A DNA stretch of 64,000 bases from assembly GCA_902789665.1 (NCBI GenBank), contig CADAOY010000004.1, positions 1 through 64,000 on the forward strand. The letters run 5' to 3'. Source of the DNA: an uncultured Lachnospiraceae bacterium (lineage in GTDB: Bacteria; Bacillota; Clostridia; Lachnospirales; Lachnospiraceae). The notes beneath the pieces are model-generated. The model did no database searches. It worked only from the letters and a program-made list of their open reading frames with translations, and was not told where the DNA came from. Positions 27,240 to 37,700 of this stretch are shown in pieces; positions within the stretch are counted from its first letter, which is position 1; each line of letters opens with the position of its first letter. The translations under genes were made by a program, and so were the position numbers.

Positions 27240-27272
27240 TAATGCAGTATGTTAAAAGTAAAGGAGCCTGTC

Positions 27273-30200
27273 ATGGGAAACGTAAAACGTATCTATGTTG
27301 AGAAAAAAGAAGATTATGCAGTTAAGGCCAAAGAAGTCTTAAGAGACTTAAGAAGTTATTTAGGTCTTAAGAATGTTGAGAAGGTAAGAGTCTTCATCAG
27401 ATATGATGTTGAGAATCTTGCTGAGGATGTTTTTGAGGAAAGTTTATGTAAGGTTTTCTCAGAACCACCTGTTGATGATTTATATAAAGAAACACTGGAT
27501 GCACCTGCCAATGCCAGACTGTTTTCAGTAGAATATCTGCCGGGACAGTATGACCAGAGAGCCGACAGTGCTGTTCAGTGTGTACAGTTCTTAAGCCCAT
27601 CAGCAAAGCCTGTAATTAAGACTGCAGTTACATATATGATAATTGGTGAGATTTCAGATGAAGAATTCGACAAGATTAAGGCTTACTGCATTAACCCTGT
27701 TGATTCAAGAGAATCAGGAACCAAGAAACCTGACACACTTATTACAAAGTTCGATGTACCGGAAGATGTTAAGATCCTTGATGGGTTTAATAGTATGCCG
27801 GAGGCGGATTTTAGAGCATTGTATGATAGCATGGGACTTGCCATGACATATAAGGATTTCTTATTCATAAGAGAGCATTATTCCAAGAATGAACACAGAG
27901 ATCCATCCTTTACGGAAATCAAAGTTTTAGATACATACTGGTCTGACCACTGCCGTCATACCACATTCTCTACAGAACTTAAGAATATTACTATCGATGA
28001 AGGTTTATATCATGATCTTTTCGAGGAGACATATGAAGATTATCTTAAGACAAGAGAAAAAGTTTACGGCGAGAAGATAGATTCAAAGCATGTTTGTCTT
28101 ATGGATATTGCTTTAATGGCAATGAAGAAGATTAAGAAGGACGGGCTTTTGGAGGATATGGAGAAGTCTGATGAAATCAATGCCTGCTCCATAGTTGTTC
28201 CTATCGATGTTAAATATGAAGATGGTAAGACAGTTACTGAAGAGTGGTTAATCAACTTTAAGAATGAGACACATAACCACCCTACAGAGATTGAGCCTTT
28301 CGGTGGCGCGGCTACATGTCTTGGCGGTGCTATCAGAGATCCACTTTCAGGAAGAACCTATGTATATCAGGCAATGAGAGTTACAGGTGCTGCAGATCCT
28401 ACAGTTCCTGCAGACAAGACTTTAGAAGGTAAGTTATCACAGAAGAGACTTGTCAGAGGCGCTGCAGCAGGTTATTCATCATATGGTAACCAGATTGGTC
28501 TTGCAACAGGCTTCGTAAGAGAAATCTATCATCCTGATTATGTGGCTAAGAGAATGGAAATCGGTGCTGTTATGGGTGCTGCTCCTCGTAGAGCAGTAAT
28601 CAGAGAGACATCTGATCCTGGTGATGTAATCGTACTTCTTGGTGGACGTACAGGTAGAGACGGTTGCGGTGGTGCAACCGGTTCTTCAAAGGTTCATACA
28701 GTATCTTCAATTGAAACCTGCGGTGCTGAGGTTCAAAAGGGTAATCCTCCTACAGAGCGTAAGATTCAAAGATTATTCAGAAGAGAAGAAGTTAGTAAGT
28801 TAATAAAGAAATGTAACGACTTTGGTGCCGGCGGTGTATCCGTTGCAATCGGTGAGCTGGCAGCAGGTCTTAGAGTTAATCTTGATCTTGTTCCTAAAAA
28901 GTACGAAGGTCTTGATGGAACAGAATTATCAATTTCCGAATCTCAGGAGAGAATGGCAGTTGTACTTGATCCAAAGGATGTAGATGAATTCTTAGGATAT
29001 GCTGCTGAAGAAAACTTAGAGGCAGTTAAGGTTGCTGAAGTAACTGAAGATCCAAGACTTGTACTTGTATGGCGTGGTAAGGAAATCGTTAATATTGCAA
29101 GAAGTTTCCTTGATACCAACGGTGCTCATCAGGAGACTGATGTAAGACTTGAGATGCCATCAAAGGACAGCTACCTTAATGAGTTTGCAACTCCTGAAGT
29201 TGATGCTGCTCTTAAGGCAGGAGATATCAAGAAGGCAGTTATTGAATCAGTATCAGACCTTAATACATGTTCACAAAAAGGTCTTGTTGAAATGTTTGAC
29301 TCATCCATCGGCGCAGGCTCAGTAGTAATGCCTTATGGTGGTAAATATCAGATGACACCTGTTCAGACCATGATTGCCAAGGTTCCTGTTCAAAAAGGTA
29401 CTTCTGATGCAGTTACAATGATGAGTTACGGTTTCGATCCATATATTTCATCATGGAGTCCATATCATGGCGCTGCTTATGCTGTTATTGAATCAATGTC
29501 CAAAATCGTGGCCGCAGGTGGTGATTATAAGAAGATCAGATTTACATTCCAGGAATACTTTAGAAGAATGACAGAAGAGGCAACAAGATGGAGCCAGCCT
29601 TTTGCAGCACTTCTTGGTGCATATTCAGCACAGATGGCATTTAAACTTCCATCAATCGGTGGTAAGGATTCCATGAGCGGTACATTCCAGGATATTGATG
29701 TACCTCCAACACTTTGCTCTTTTGCTGTAGATGTAGCTAAAGTTTCAAATGTAATTACAGATGAACTTAAGGCAGCAGGTAATAAACTTGTTATCTTCAA
29801 AGTAGCAAGAGATAAGAATTTAATGCCTGATTATGAAGCACTTAAGAAGATGTATGATAATGTTTCATCTCTTATGAAAGATGGCAAAGTATTAAGTGCT
29901 TACGTAGTTGATTCATATGGTATTGTACCGGCACTTGCCAAGATGGCAATGGGTAACGGGCTTGGATTTAAGACAGAAGCAGGCATTGATGCTAAGGCGT
30001 TATTTGCCAATGAAATCGGCAGCATCATCTTAGAGGTTAAACCTGAAAATGTGGTTGTAACCACAAATGCAGGAGCAGAACTTATTGGTGAAGTTACAGA
30101 TAAAGATGTAGTAATTGGTGATGTTACTGTATCAAGTGATGATGTAAGAAAGGCTTATGTAGAAAAACTTGACAGAATATTCCCATCAAGAGTTACTGAA

Positions 30201-31067
30201 GATTATACAAAGATTGATGAGCCTTTATATGAAACTAAAGAAATCTATGTATGCAAGAATAAAGTGGCTAAGCCAAGAGTATTTATTCCGGTATTCCCTG
30301 GTACCAACTGTGAATATGATTCAGGTAATGCATTCACAAGAGCAGGTGCTGAGGTAGAAACAATAGTATTTAAGAATATGTCTGAAGAGGACATCAAGGA
30401 TTCCATCAATGCATATGCCAAGGCTATTAAGAATGCACAGATTATCATGTTCCCTGGCGGATTCTCAGCCGGTGATGAACCAGATGGTAGTGCCAAGTTC
30501 TTTGCAACAGCATTCCAGAATGAAATCATTAAAGAGGCTGTTATGGACCTCCTTAATAACAGAGACGGTCTTGCACTTGGTATCTGTAACGGTTTCCAGG
30601 CTCTCATTAAGTTGGGTCTTGTTCCTTGGGGTGAGATAGTAGGACAGAAAGAAGATTCACCTACACTTACATTTAATACAATCAACAGACACATCTCCAA
30701 GATGGCTTATACAAAGGTAGTATCCAACAAGTCTCCATGGCTTCAGGGTGCTGAGGTTGGTAAGGTATATACATCACCTGCATCTCATGGTGAAGGCAGA
30801 TTCGTAGCACCTAAGGAAACAATCGAAAAACTCTTCAAGAATGGCCAGGTTGCTACACAGTATTCAGACTTTGAAGGTAATGTATCAATGGATGAAGAGT
30901 GGAACATCAATGGTTCTTATGCATCAATTGAAGGTATTACATCACCTGATGGCAGGGTACTTGGTAAGATGGCTCACGCAGAGCGTCGTGGTGATGGAGT
31001 AGCTATCAATATCTATGGTGAGCAGGATCTGAAGATATTTGAATCTGGTGTTAAGTACTTTAAATAA
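27273..31067 (+). CDS. purL: Phosphoribosylformylglycinamidine synthase, single-chain form
   Basis: Converts FGAR and glutamine to FGAM, the substrate of PurM. The 1264 residues fuse the synthetase with a C-terminal glutamine amidotransferase, unlike the separate PurL/PurQ/PurS of Bacillus. Visible are SDHCRHTTFST (about 225), KNETHNHPTEIEP (about 330), GGRTGRDGCGGATGSS, the second PurM-like half with GGKDSMSGT, and the class I GATase with nucleophile Cys 1105 in GICNGFQ and the His/Glu pair in SHGEGRF. The ATG at 27273 has AAGGAG 6 bases before it; the ATG at 27249 does not. It is transcribed alone, 13.7 kb from the other pur genes. Confidence 0.96.
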   Translation: MGNVKRIYVEKKEDYAVKAKEVLRDLRSYLGLKNVEKVRVFIRYDVENLAEDVFEESLCKVFSEPPVDDLYKETLDAPANARLFSVEYLPGQYDQRADSAVQCVQFLSPSAKPVIKTAVTYMIIGEISDEEFDKIKAYCINPVDSRESGTKKPDTLITKFDVPEDVKILDGFNSMPEADFRALYDSMGLAMTYKDFLFIREHYSKNEHRDPSFTEIKVLDTYWSDHCRHTTFSTELKNITIDEGLYHDLFEETYEDYLKTREKVYGEKIDSKHVCLMDIALMAMKKIKKDGLLEDMEKSDEINACSIVVPIDVKYEDGKTVTEEWLINFKNETHNHPTEIEPFGGAATCLGGAIRDPLSGRTYVYQAMRVTGAADPTVPADKTLEGKLSQKRLVRGAAAGYSSYGNQIGLATGFVREIYHPDYVAKRMEIGAVMGAAPRRAVIRETSDPGDVIVLLGGRTGRDGCGGATGSSKVHTVSSIETCGAEVQKGNPPTERKIQRLFRREEVSKLIKKCNDFGAGGVSVAIGELAAGLRVNLDLVPKKYEGLDGTELSISESQERMAVVLDPKDVDEFLGYAAEENLEAVKVAEVTEDPRLVLVWRGKEIVNIARSFLDTNGAHQETDVRLEMPSKDSYLNEFATPEVDAALKAGDIKKAVIESVSDLNTCSQKGLVEMFDSSIGAGSVVMPYGGKYQMTPVQTMIAKVPVQKGTSDAVTMMSYGFDPYISSWSPYHGAAYAVIESMSKIVAAGGDYKKIRFTFQEYFRRMTEEATRWSQPFAALLGAYSAQMAFKLPSIGGKDSMSGTFQDIDVPPTLCSFAVDVAKVSNVITDELKAAGNKLVIFKVARDKNLMPDYEALKKMYDNVSSLMKDGKVLSAYVVDSYGIVPALAKMAMGNGLGFKTEAGIDAKALFANEIGSIILEVKPENVVVTTNAGAELIGEVTDKDVVIGDVTVSSDDVRKAYVEKLDRIFPSRVTEDYTKIDEPLYETKEIYVCKNKVAKPRVFIPVFPGTNCEYDSGNAFTRAGAEVETIVFKNMSEEDIKDSINAYAKAIKNAQIIMFPGGFSAGDEPDGSAKFFATAFQNEIIKEAVMDLLNNRDGLALGICNGFQALIKLGLVPWGEIVGQKEDSPTLTFNTINRHISKMAYTKVVSNKSPWLQGAEVGKVYTSPASHGEGRFVAPKETIEKLFKNGQVATQYSDFEGNVSMDEEWNINGSYASIEGITSPDGRVLGKMAHAERRGDGVAINIYGEQDLKIFESGVKYFK

Positions 31068-31098
31068 TACTGTAATAGAAAATGGTTTAGAAATAATA

Positions 31099-31137
31099 AA
31101 GCGACATGTATTTGGTGGTTACATGTCGCTTTTTTTA
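31099..31137 (+). terminator. Intrinsic terminator after purL
   Basis: A perfect 12-bp stem (AAGCGACATGTA at 31099-31110, TACATGTCGCTT at 31120-31131) with a 9-base loop and a run of seven T. Confidence 0.92.
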
Positions 31138-31317
31138 TGAAAAAAAGTGGTAAACAGACAAAAAAATGCCTTGTTCGTGCAAAACAGTGGCTTTTTCTAT
31201 AGGTATAAGTTATAATAAAAACTAGGGGAATTGTACAGTTTTGTAAAAATTAGAGCATTTATAAAAGTACACTTTTAGAATTGTTGAGTTTTTTAGAAAG
31301 GTAATAAGGGTGTGGTT
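31138..31317 (+). promoter_or_regulatory. Upstream region of the giant surface protein gene
   Basis: This AT-rich 180-base stretch has a TATAAT at 31211-31216 but only a poor -35, so the promoter call is tentative. The leader would be about 95 bases. AAGGG at 31306-31310 serves the ATG at 31318. No hairpin of note was seen. Confidence 0.4.
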
Positions 31318-31782
31318 ATGGAAAATATTAAAAGAATCCTTATGAAGAACAGACATCAGGGCATGAGAGTTCTTGCCTTTACTTTGTCTGTTCTTTTATT
31401 ATTCGGAACTGTCAGTGCTCCGCTTAGAACCTATGCTGAGGCTGGTATGAATCAGAATGCACAGGCTGAGGCTGAGATAGTTCCTGAAGAAACTGTGGAT
31501 GAGGCACAGGTTGATGCTCAGGCTGAGATTCAGGAAGAGGCTTCGGAGACTGATACTACTGAAAATGAGGCGTTAGTTGATGAACTTGCAGGAGATAATT
31601 CTGGTGAGGAAGTCGCTGAAGAATCTTTAGACGAGACTGATGAGGCGCTTTCAGAAGCAGTAACTGAAGAAGTTATAGAAGAAAATGCTGAAGAAGTTTT
31701 GGAGACAACTGATGAAGCTGCTGTAGAGGAGACTTCTGAAGATGCAGGTTCTGAAGAGACAGATTCTGAGGGGGGCAGTTGA
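31318..31782 (+). CDS. Giant surface protein, 5' fragment (signal peptide and acidic region), ended by a frameshift
   Basis: The first 154 residues of a very large exported protein. A signal peptide (about 1-36: positive MKNRHQ region, a hydrophobic VLAFTLSVLLLFG core, cleavage near TYAEAG) is followed by a Glu/Ala/Thr-rich acidic stretch. The frame closes at a TGA (31780-31782) just after a run of six G (31770-31775). Removing one G joins this frame exactly to the 3' part in the same acidic composition, giving 2477 residues. The ATG at 31318 with AAGGG 7 bases upstream is preferred to the GTG at 31312. Whether the break is mutation, phase variation, recoding or sequencing error cannot be told here. 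Confidence 0.85.
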   Translation: MENIKRILMKNRHQGMRVLAFTLSVLLLFGTVSAPLRTYAEAGMNQNAQAEAEIVPEETVDEAQVDAQAEIQEEASETDTTENEALVDELAGDNSGEEVAEESLDETDEALSEAVTEEVIEENAEEVLETTDEAAVEETSEDAGSEETDSEGGS

Positions 31783-34700
31783 GGAACTTCCGGAACTCAC
31801 ACCTAATGCAGGCGTTGAAGCTGTAGTTGCAGAAGAGATAGTTGTTGATGATTCTGATATTGAAGCATTAGAAGAAGATGAAGAAACTGATGAAGAAATA
31901 AGTGAAGAACCATTCTACGAAGTACAGGTTGTAGATGGCATTGCAGTATCTGTATCTGCAGACCCTGGCGTGTTCCCTGAAGGAGCAAGTCTTTTCGTTC
32001 GCGCCGTTGATCCATCAGAAATCGCACCCGCTGAAGAATCAATAGAAGAAGAAAGAGATGATAACGTTAAAGTTGCATCTTCATATACATTTGATATTAA
32101 GGTTTTTGATGCTGAAGGAAATGAGATTCAGCCTGATACAAGCAAGGGTAAAGTATGTGTATCCTTTGCAATGGCTGAAGCAGATAATGCCAATCTTTCA
32201 GCTGATATATATCATATTGATGATGAGTTAAATGTAGATAAACTTGATACCGAAACAGTTACAGACAGTGACAACCCTGTTGTTGTGGCAGAGACTGAAG
32301 GTTTCTCATACTACCAGGTAGAATTCACATATGGTGAAATGCAGTATGTTCTTCCTGGCGACAGTGAAGTGCCTCTTCAGGAGATTCTTGATTATTTGGG
32401 AATCTCAGGAAATGTAACAAACGCATATGGAAGTAATGATTCACTCTTCTCAGCAGAGAACAGAGATGGTGAGTGGTATGTCATCGCCCATCAGGCATTT
32501 AAATCCAATGAGTGGCTTAAGGTTACTCTTGATGGGGTTGAGATGGATGTTGAGATTGTGGTGACGGATGCATCTGGTGATGGAAAATCATATACTATAG
32601 CAGGAGGAGGCATTACACTTGATGATGGTACAACTGTCCCGTATCCTCTTTTGTTAAACACAGATGATGAACTTAGTTTTTCTTTAGGCCCTATGGGGGA
32701 CCTATATAGATATGCGTTATATTTAGATAATAGTTCAACACACAAACACTATTTTGAAAATAACCAACAAAATCAAAGAATTAATGATTTATTTGGCAAG
32801 AAAGTTGTGTTGAATTTTATCAACACTGATCAGTCTCTTAAAGAAGTTAATTTATATTTTTTAACATCATTAACTGTGACTTTGGACAGGAATGGTGGTA
32901 CAGGTGGTTCGGATCCATCATGGGCAACAAAAGGGGATTATTTGCCAACTATTCAAGTTCCAACACAATCAGGTTATAGTTTTCTTGGATATTACGACGA
33001 CGCAACCGCGGGAACTCAGTATTATAAAGCTGATGGAACTTGTGCTAAAGTGTGGGATAAAGATGTAGATACTACGCTCTATGCTCATTGGACAGCAAAT
33101 ACATATGAAGTTACTTTTGATAAGCGAAGTGGTTCGGGAGGCTCTAATAGTGTAACAGCTACATATGATAGTGATATGCCAGAAGCTACTATGCCGACAC
33201 GAACTGGTTATACTTTTGCTGGATATTGGGATGCCGCAAGTGGTGGAACACAGTATTATAAAGCTGACGGAAGCAGCGCTAGAACATGGAATAAAGCTTT
33301 AAACACTACATTATATGCTCATTGGACAGGAAATAAGTATACTGTTACATTAAATAGTCAAAATGGAACAGGAGGTTCAACTAGCGTAGAGGCAACCTAC
33401 GGAAGTGCAATGCCTTCGATGACAAAACCAACAAGAACAGGTTATACGTTTGGAGGATATTATACTGAGACAAATGGTGGTGGAACACAGTATTATAATG
33501 AAAATGGTGCTAGTGTAAGAAATTGGGATAAGACAGCCGATACAATACTCTATGCAAAGTGGACAATAAATACCTATGAAGTAAAATTTAACGGTAATGG
33601 TTCTACAAGTGGAACCATGACAAACCAGAGTTTTACTTATGGTACAGCTCAAAATCTGACAGCTAATGCTTTCGTTAGACAATATACAGTTACATATAAT
33701 TATAATGGTGCAACCGGAGGAGCATCATCTGCAAGTGCAGACGCTGTTGCTGCATTTAATGGATGGGCGACAAGTGAGACTGGAAATAAAGAGTATGACG
33801 ATCAACAGAGTGTAAATAATCTTACAACTACAAACGGCGGCACTGTTAATCTATATGCTAAATGGACAAACGGCAGTGTCACACTTCCGACACCTACTAA
33901 AACAGGATATACATTTGGAGGATGGTATTCAGATTCTGACCTTAATACACAGGTAGGTAACGGAGGGGGATCTTATACACCTACTGAACCGCTAAATCTT
34001 TATGCTAAGTGGACTGCTAATAAATATACTGTCACACTGAATCAAAATTATGATGGTGGTGGAAGCGAGGAGGTAGAGGCTACATACGATAGCGCTATGC
34101 CGGCTGCCACAATGCCAACACGTGAGGGATATGTATTTTGTGGATATTGGGATACTAATGCACAAACTGGTGGAACACAGTATTACAACGCAGATGGTAC
34201 AAGTGCAAGTACCTGGAATAAGACTGAAGACACTATGCTGTATGCAAGATGGAAATTGCAGGCTGCAGTAACAACAGCGCCTACTGCTAAAACTCTTACA
34301 TATACAAGTTACGATCAGGAACTTGTAACTGCTGGTCAGGTAAATAATACAAGTTTATGTAAGATTCAGTATAAAATTGGAACAGAGGGACAATGGTTAG
34401 ATGTTATACCTAAAGGTGTGCTTGCGGGTAATTATGAGGTATATTATAAAGCAACAACCATTGATGCAGACCGATGTGTAGACAGTGTAGTATATGGACC
34501 TGTTGATAATGTAAAAATTGCTAAGGCACCTCTTACAGTTACGCCTGATTCAGGAATAACAAAACAGTTTGGAGATGTGGATCCGACATTTACATATTCT
34601 GTTACTGGGCTTCTTGGAACAGATACAGTAGCTGTACTTAGCGGCGCATTATCAAGAACACCGATAGGAACCACTGATGATGAAAAAGTTGGAGAATATG

Positions 34701-37700
34701 AGATAGTTATTGGTACTTTAGCAGCAGATAATTATAACATTACTGTTAGATCTGGTGTTAAATTCAAAATTGTTAAGAAGGTACCACCTTCAACCAACGC
34801 TGCTGAACTTCCGGCTGATATGAAGCCAACTGCTAAGGATTTACCATATACTGCAGGACCATTGAATCTTGTGGCAGCACCAACTGTAAGCGAACACTCC
34901 CTTGATGGTTATAGAGTACTTTATAGTACTGATGGTGAAACATGGAGTACAACTATTCCAACTGGAACAGCAGATGGACATTATAAGGTTTATGTTAAAT
35001 ATGAAGCTGACAGTAACCATGAAGATATAACTGGCATACTTGAGTATGAAATGAATATCACAGTTGCTGCAACTGTAGATGGTGTCAGATATGGAACAAT
35101 AGCAGAAGCAATAGATGTATGGAATAATAATGGTGGCACATTAGTGCTTCAGGAGAATTCTGTCATAACTTCTACAGCAAATCTTAATGAAAATCGAGAC
35201 AGAGTTCTTGACTTAAATGGATATACACTTGAATCAAGTAATTCCAACGATCCAGCCATCAATATTACAGAAGGAAGCCTTACAATAACTGATTCCAGAG
35301 AAGGAGGAAAGATTGATTCTGCTGGAATGGGAATCTACGCAGGCAGTAATTCAACTGTTAATATTTCAGATGGAACAATTAGTTCAAATGGTGATACAAT
35401 ACAAGCCTATGGAAATGTCAATGTATCAGGTGGAGAGATTGTTTCATTACATTCTGATGCAATTAGAGCCAGTAGTACACCTAGTGGTACTTCAACTGTT
35501 AATATAACAGGTGGAAAGATTAATTCCGAGACTTCAAATGGTATTTTCATAGTAAATAATGCTAATGTATCTATTTCGGGTGGTACGGTTTCTGGAGAAG
35601 GACATGCAGTTCAGGTAAATACGGTAAACGGTTCTGTAGAAATTATTGGTAATGCCAATATAGGTGAAACCGGAGTTTATTTAGGTGGAAACAGTAAAAT
35701 TGATGTTACAAATGGAGTAACATCAAATGGTCCTATAAAAGTAGAAATGGCTAATCCGGGTTCATTTACGACAACCCAGAATGAAAGCGCATATCAGGCT
35801 ACCACTGATGGATATTTGGATATGGTCGGGGATTTTGCAGTAGTTAATAATGGTAAAGAATTGACTATTGCAAATGGTCAGGCTGCAATGATTGATTCCA
35901 ATCCTTATGGTGATCTTGCTGTGACTGCAGTGGTTTTAGATGAAAATGGAAATGAAAAGGAAATTCAAATTCCACTCAGCCCTGCAAATATAGAATTCTT
36001 ATTGCCTGGTCTTGCAGCAAATGATGTTGTATATACACCTGCAGAAGGTGATAAGCCGGCAACATTTGTTATTAAAAGTGGTGATGAGAACGATAGTTTT
36101 GAAATTCCTAAAGGTTTAACACTTGTTATTCCGGCAGGTATGGAAGTGACTATTGGAAAGGATGTTACATTAAATAACAATGGTAATATTGTTAATAATG
36201 GATTACTGATCAATGATGGCACCATACAAGGTAACGGTAGTATAACAAATGACGGAACCGGTGGCGATGATGGTATATTATGTAATAATGGAAAAATAAC
36301 CGGTAATGTAAGCATTACTAATACTAACCTTGGTGGTATTGAGAATGAAGGTGAAATAAGTATTCCAGAAATAATAAATAATGGAGAAGATTCAGGAATA
36401 ATTAATCGTGAAAAAGGTTCTATTACAAGTGATATTACCGGTGATGGCATAATTATAAATATAGGTATTATTACAGGTGATTTAACCATTTTGGATAATG
36501 GAAATTTAGATAATCTTGGTCAAATCAACGGCGATATATCAAGTGACGGTGAAATTATTAACACTGGTAAAATCACCGGCGATGTTACAAGTAGTGGTAG
36601 TGTTTATAACACCGGTGAACTAACTGGCGATGTATCAAATCTTGAGGAAGGAATAATATATAACTACAATGGAGCTTCCATATCAGGTAACGTTAATAAT
36701 GAAGGCGAGTTTCATAATAAAGGTGATATTTCCGGAGATATAGTAAATAGTGGCGATTTTGAAAATAATGCCACCTATGATGAAGAAGATGAAAGCAAGA
36801 ATAAAATAGGTACCATATCCGGTAATATTACAAATAATGGAAACTTCTTAAATGAAGGCGAAATATCCGGTGATATTATAAATACCGATGGTGGTGAGAT
36901 AGATAATGAGGGCGAAATAAGCGGCGATATCAATAATGATGGTGCATTCGATAATAATGGTACTTTATCAGGTAATATAAGTAACTCAGGTGAATTAATC
37001 AATGACGGAAATATAACCGGAGATAACGATATCTCTAACAGCGGTAACATGATTAATAATGGCACCATTGATACAACCGGAATAATAACTAACCATCCGG
37101 AAGGAGTATTAGAGAATGGTGAAGATGCAGTAATAACCAATGATATTGATAATCATGGTACATTTAATAATGACGGAACTGCATCAGGCGATATTGTTAA
37201 CAGCGGTGAAGTTAACAATACAGGAGATATCTCAGGAGACATTGTTAATCAGAGTGAAGGTGAACTGAATAACGCAGGCACTGTATCAGGAAATATTGAT
37301 AATAGGGGTGTTGTTAATAATGATGAAGAAGGCGTTATATCAGGAGCAATCAAAAATGAAAATGGTGCAAATGTAAACAATAATGCAGGCGCAACCATTT
37401 CAGGAGATATCACTAATGAAGGCGGTACTGTAAAGAATGATTCAGAAGGGACCATATCAGGTTCTATTGATAATAATGGTTACCTGATTAATAAGGGTGG
37501 TAAGGTAACAGGTGATGTTACTACAGGTAAGAATGGTGTTACTATTACCGTACCAAAGGATTCAAAGAGTGACGTAAGCATATCTGAAGACGGAAAGATA
37601 ACAATTCCGGCAGGAAGTACAATTACTACAGTTGATGAAAATGGTAAAACAAATACTATTACTATTCCTAAGGATGCATCAGGCAGTGATGTAACTTATA

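Noticed and set aside
27249-27272. Earlier ATG for purL
   Set aside because: AAGGAG at 27261-27266 is placed for the ATG at 27273 and would lie inside the gene if the earlier start were used.
30245-30700. A 151-codon minus-strand frame inside purL
   Set aside because: It is antisense to the conserved amidotransferase domain and has no start signal.
35965-37455. Minus-strand reading frames of 70-170 codons inside the 16-residue repeat region
   Set aside because: They are antisense shadows of the repetitive, stop-poor coding DNA and have no ribosome binding sites.
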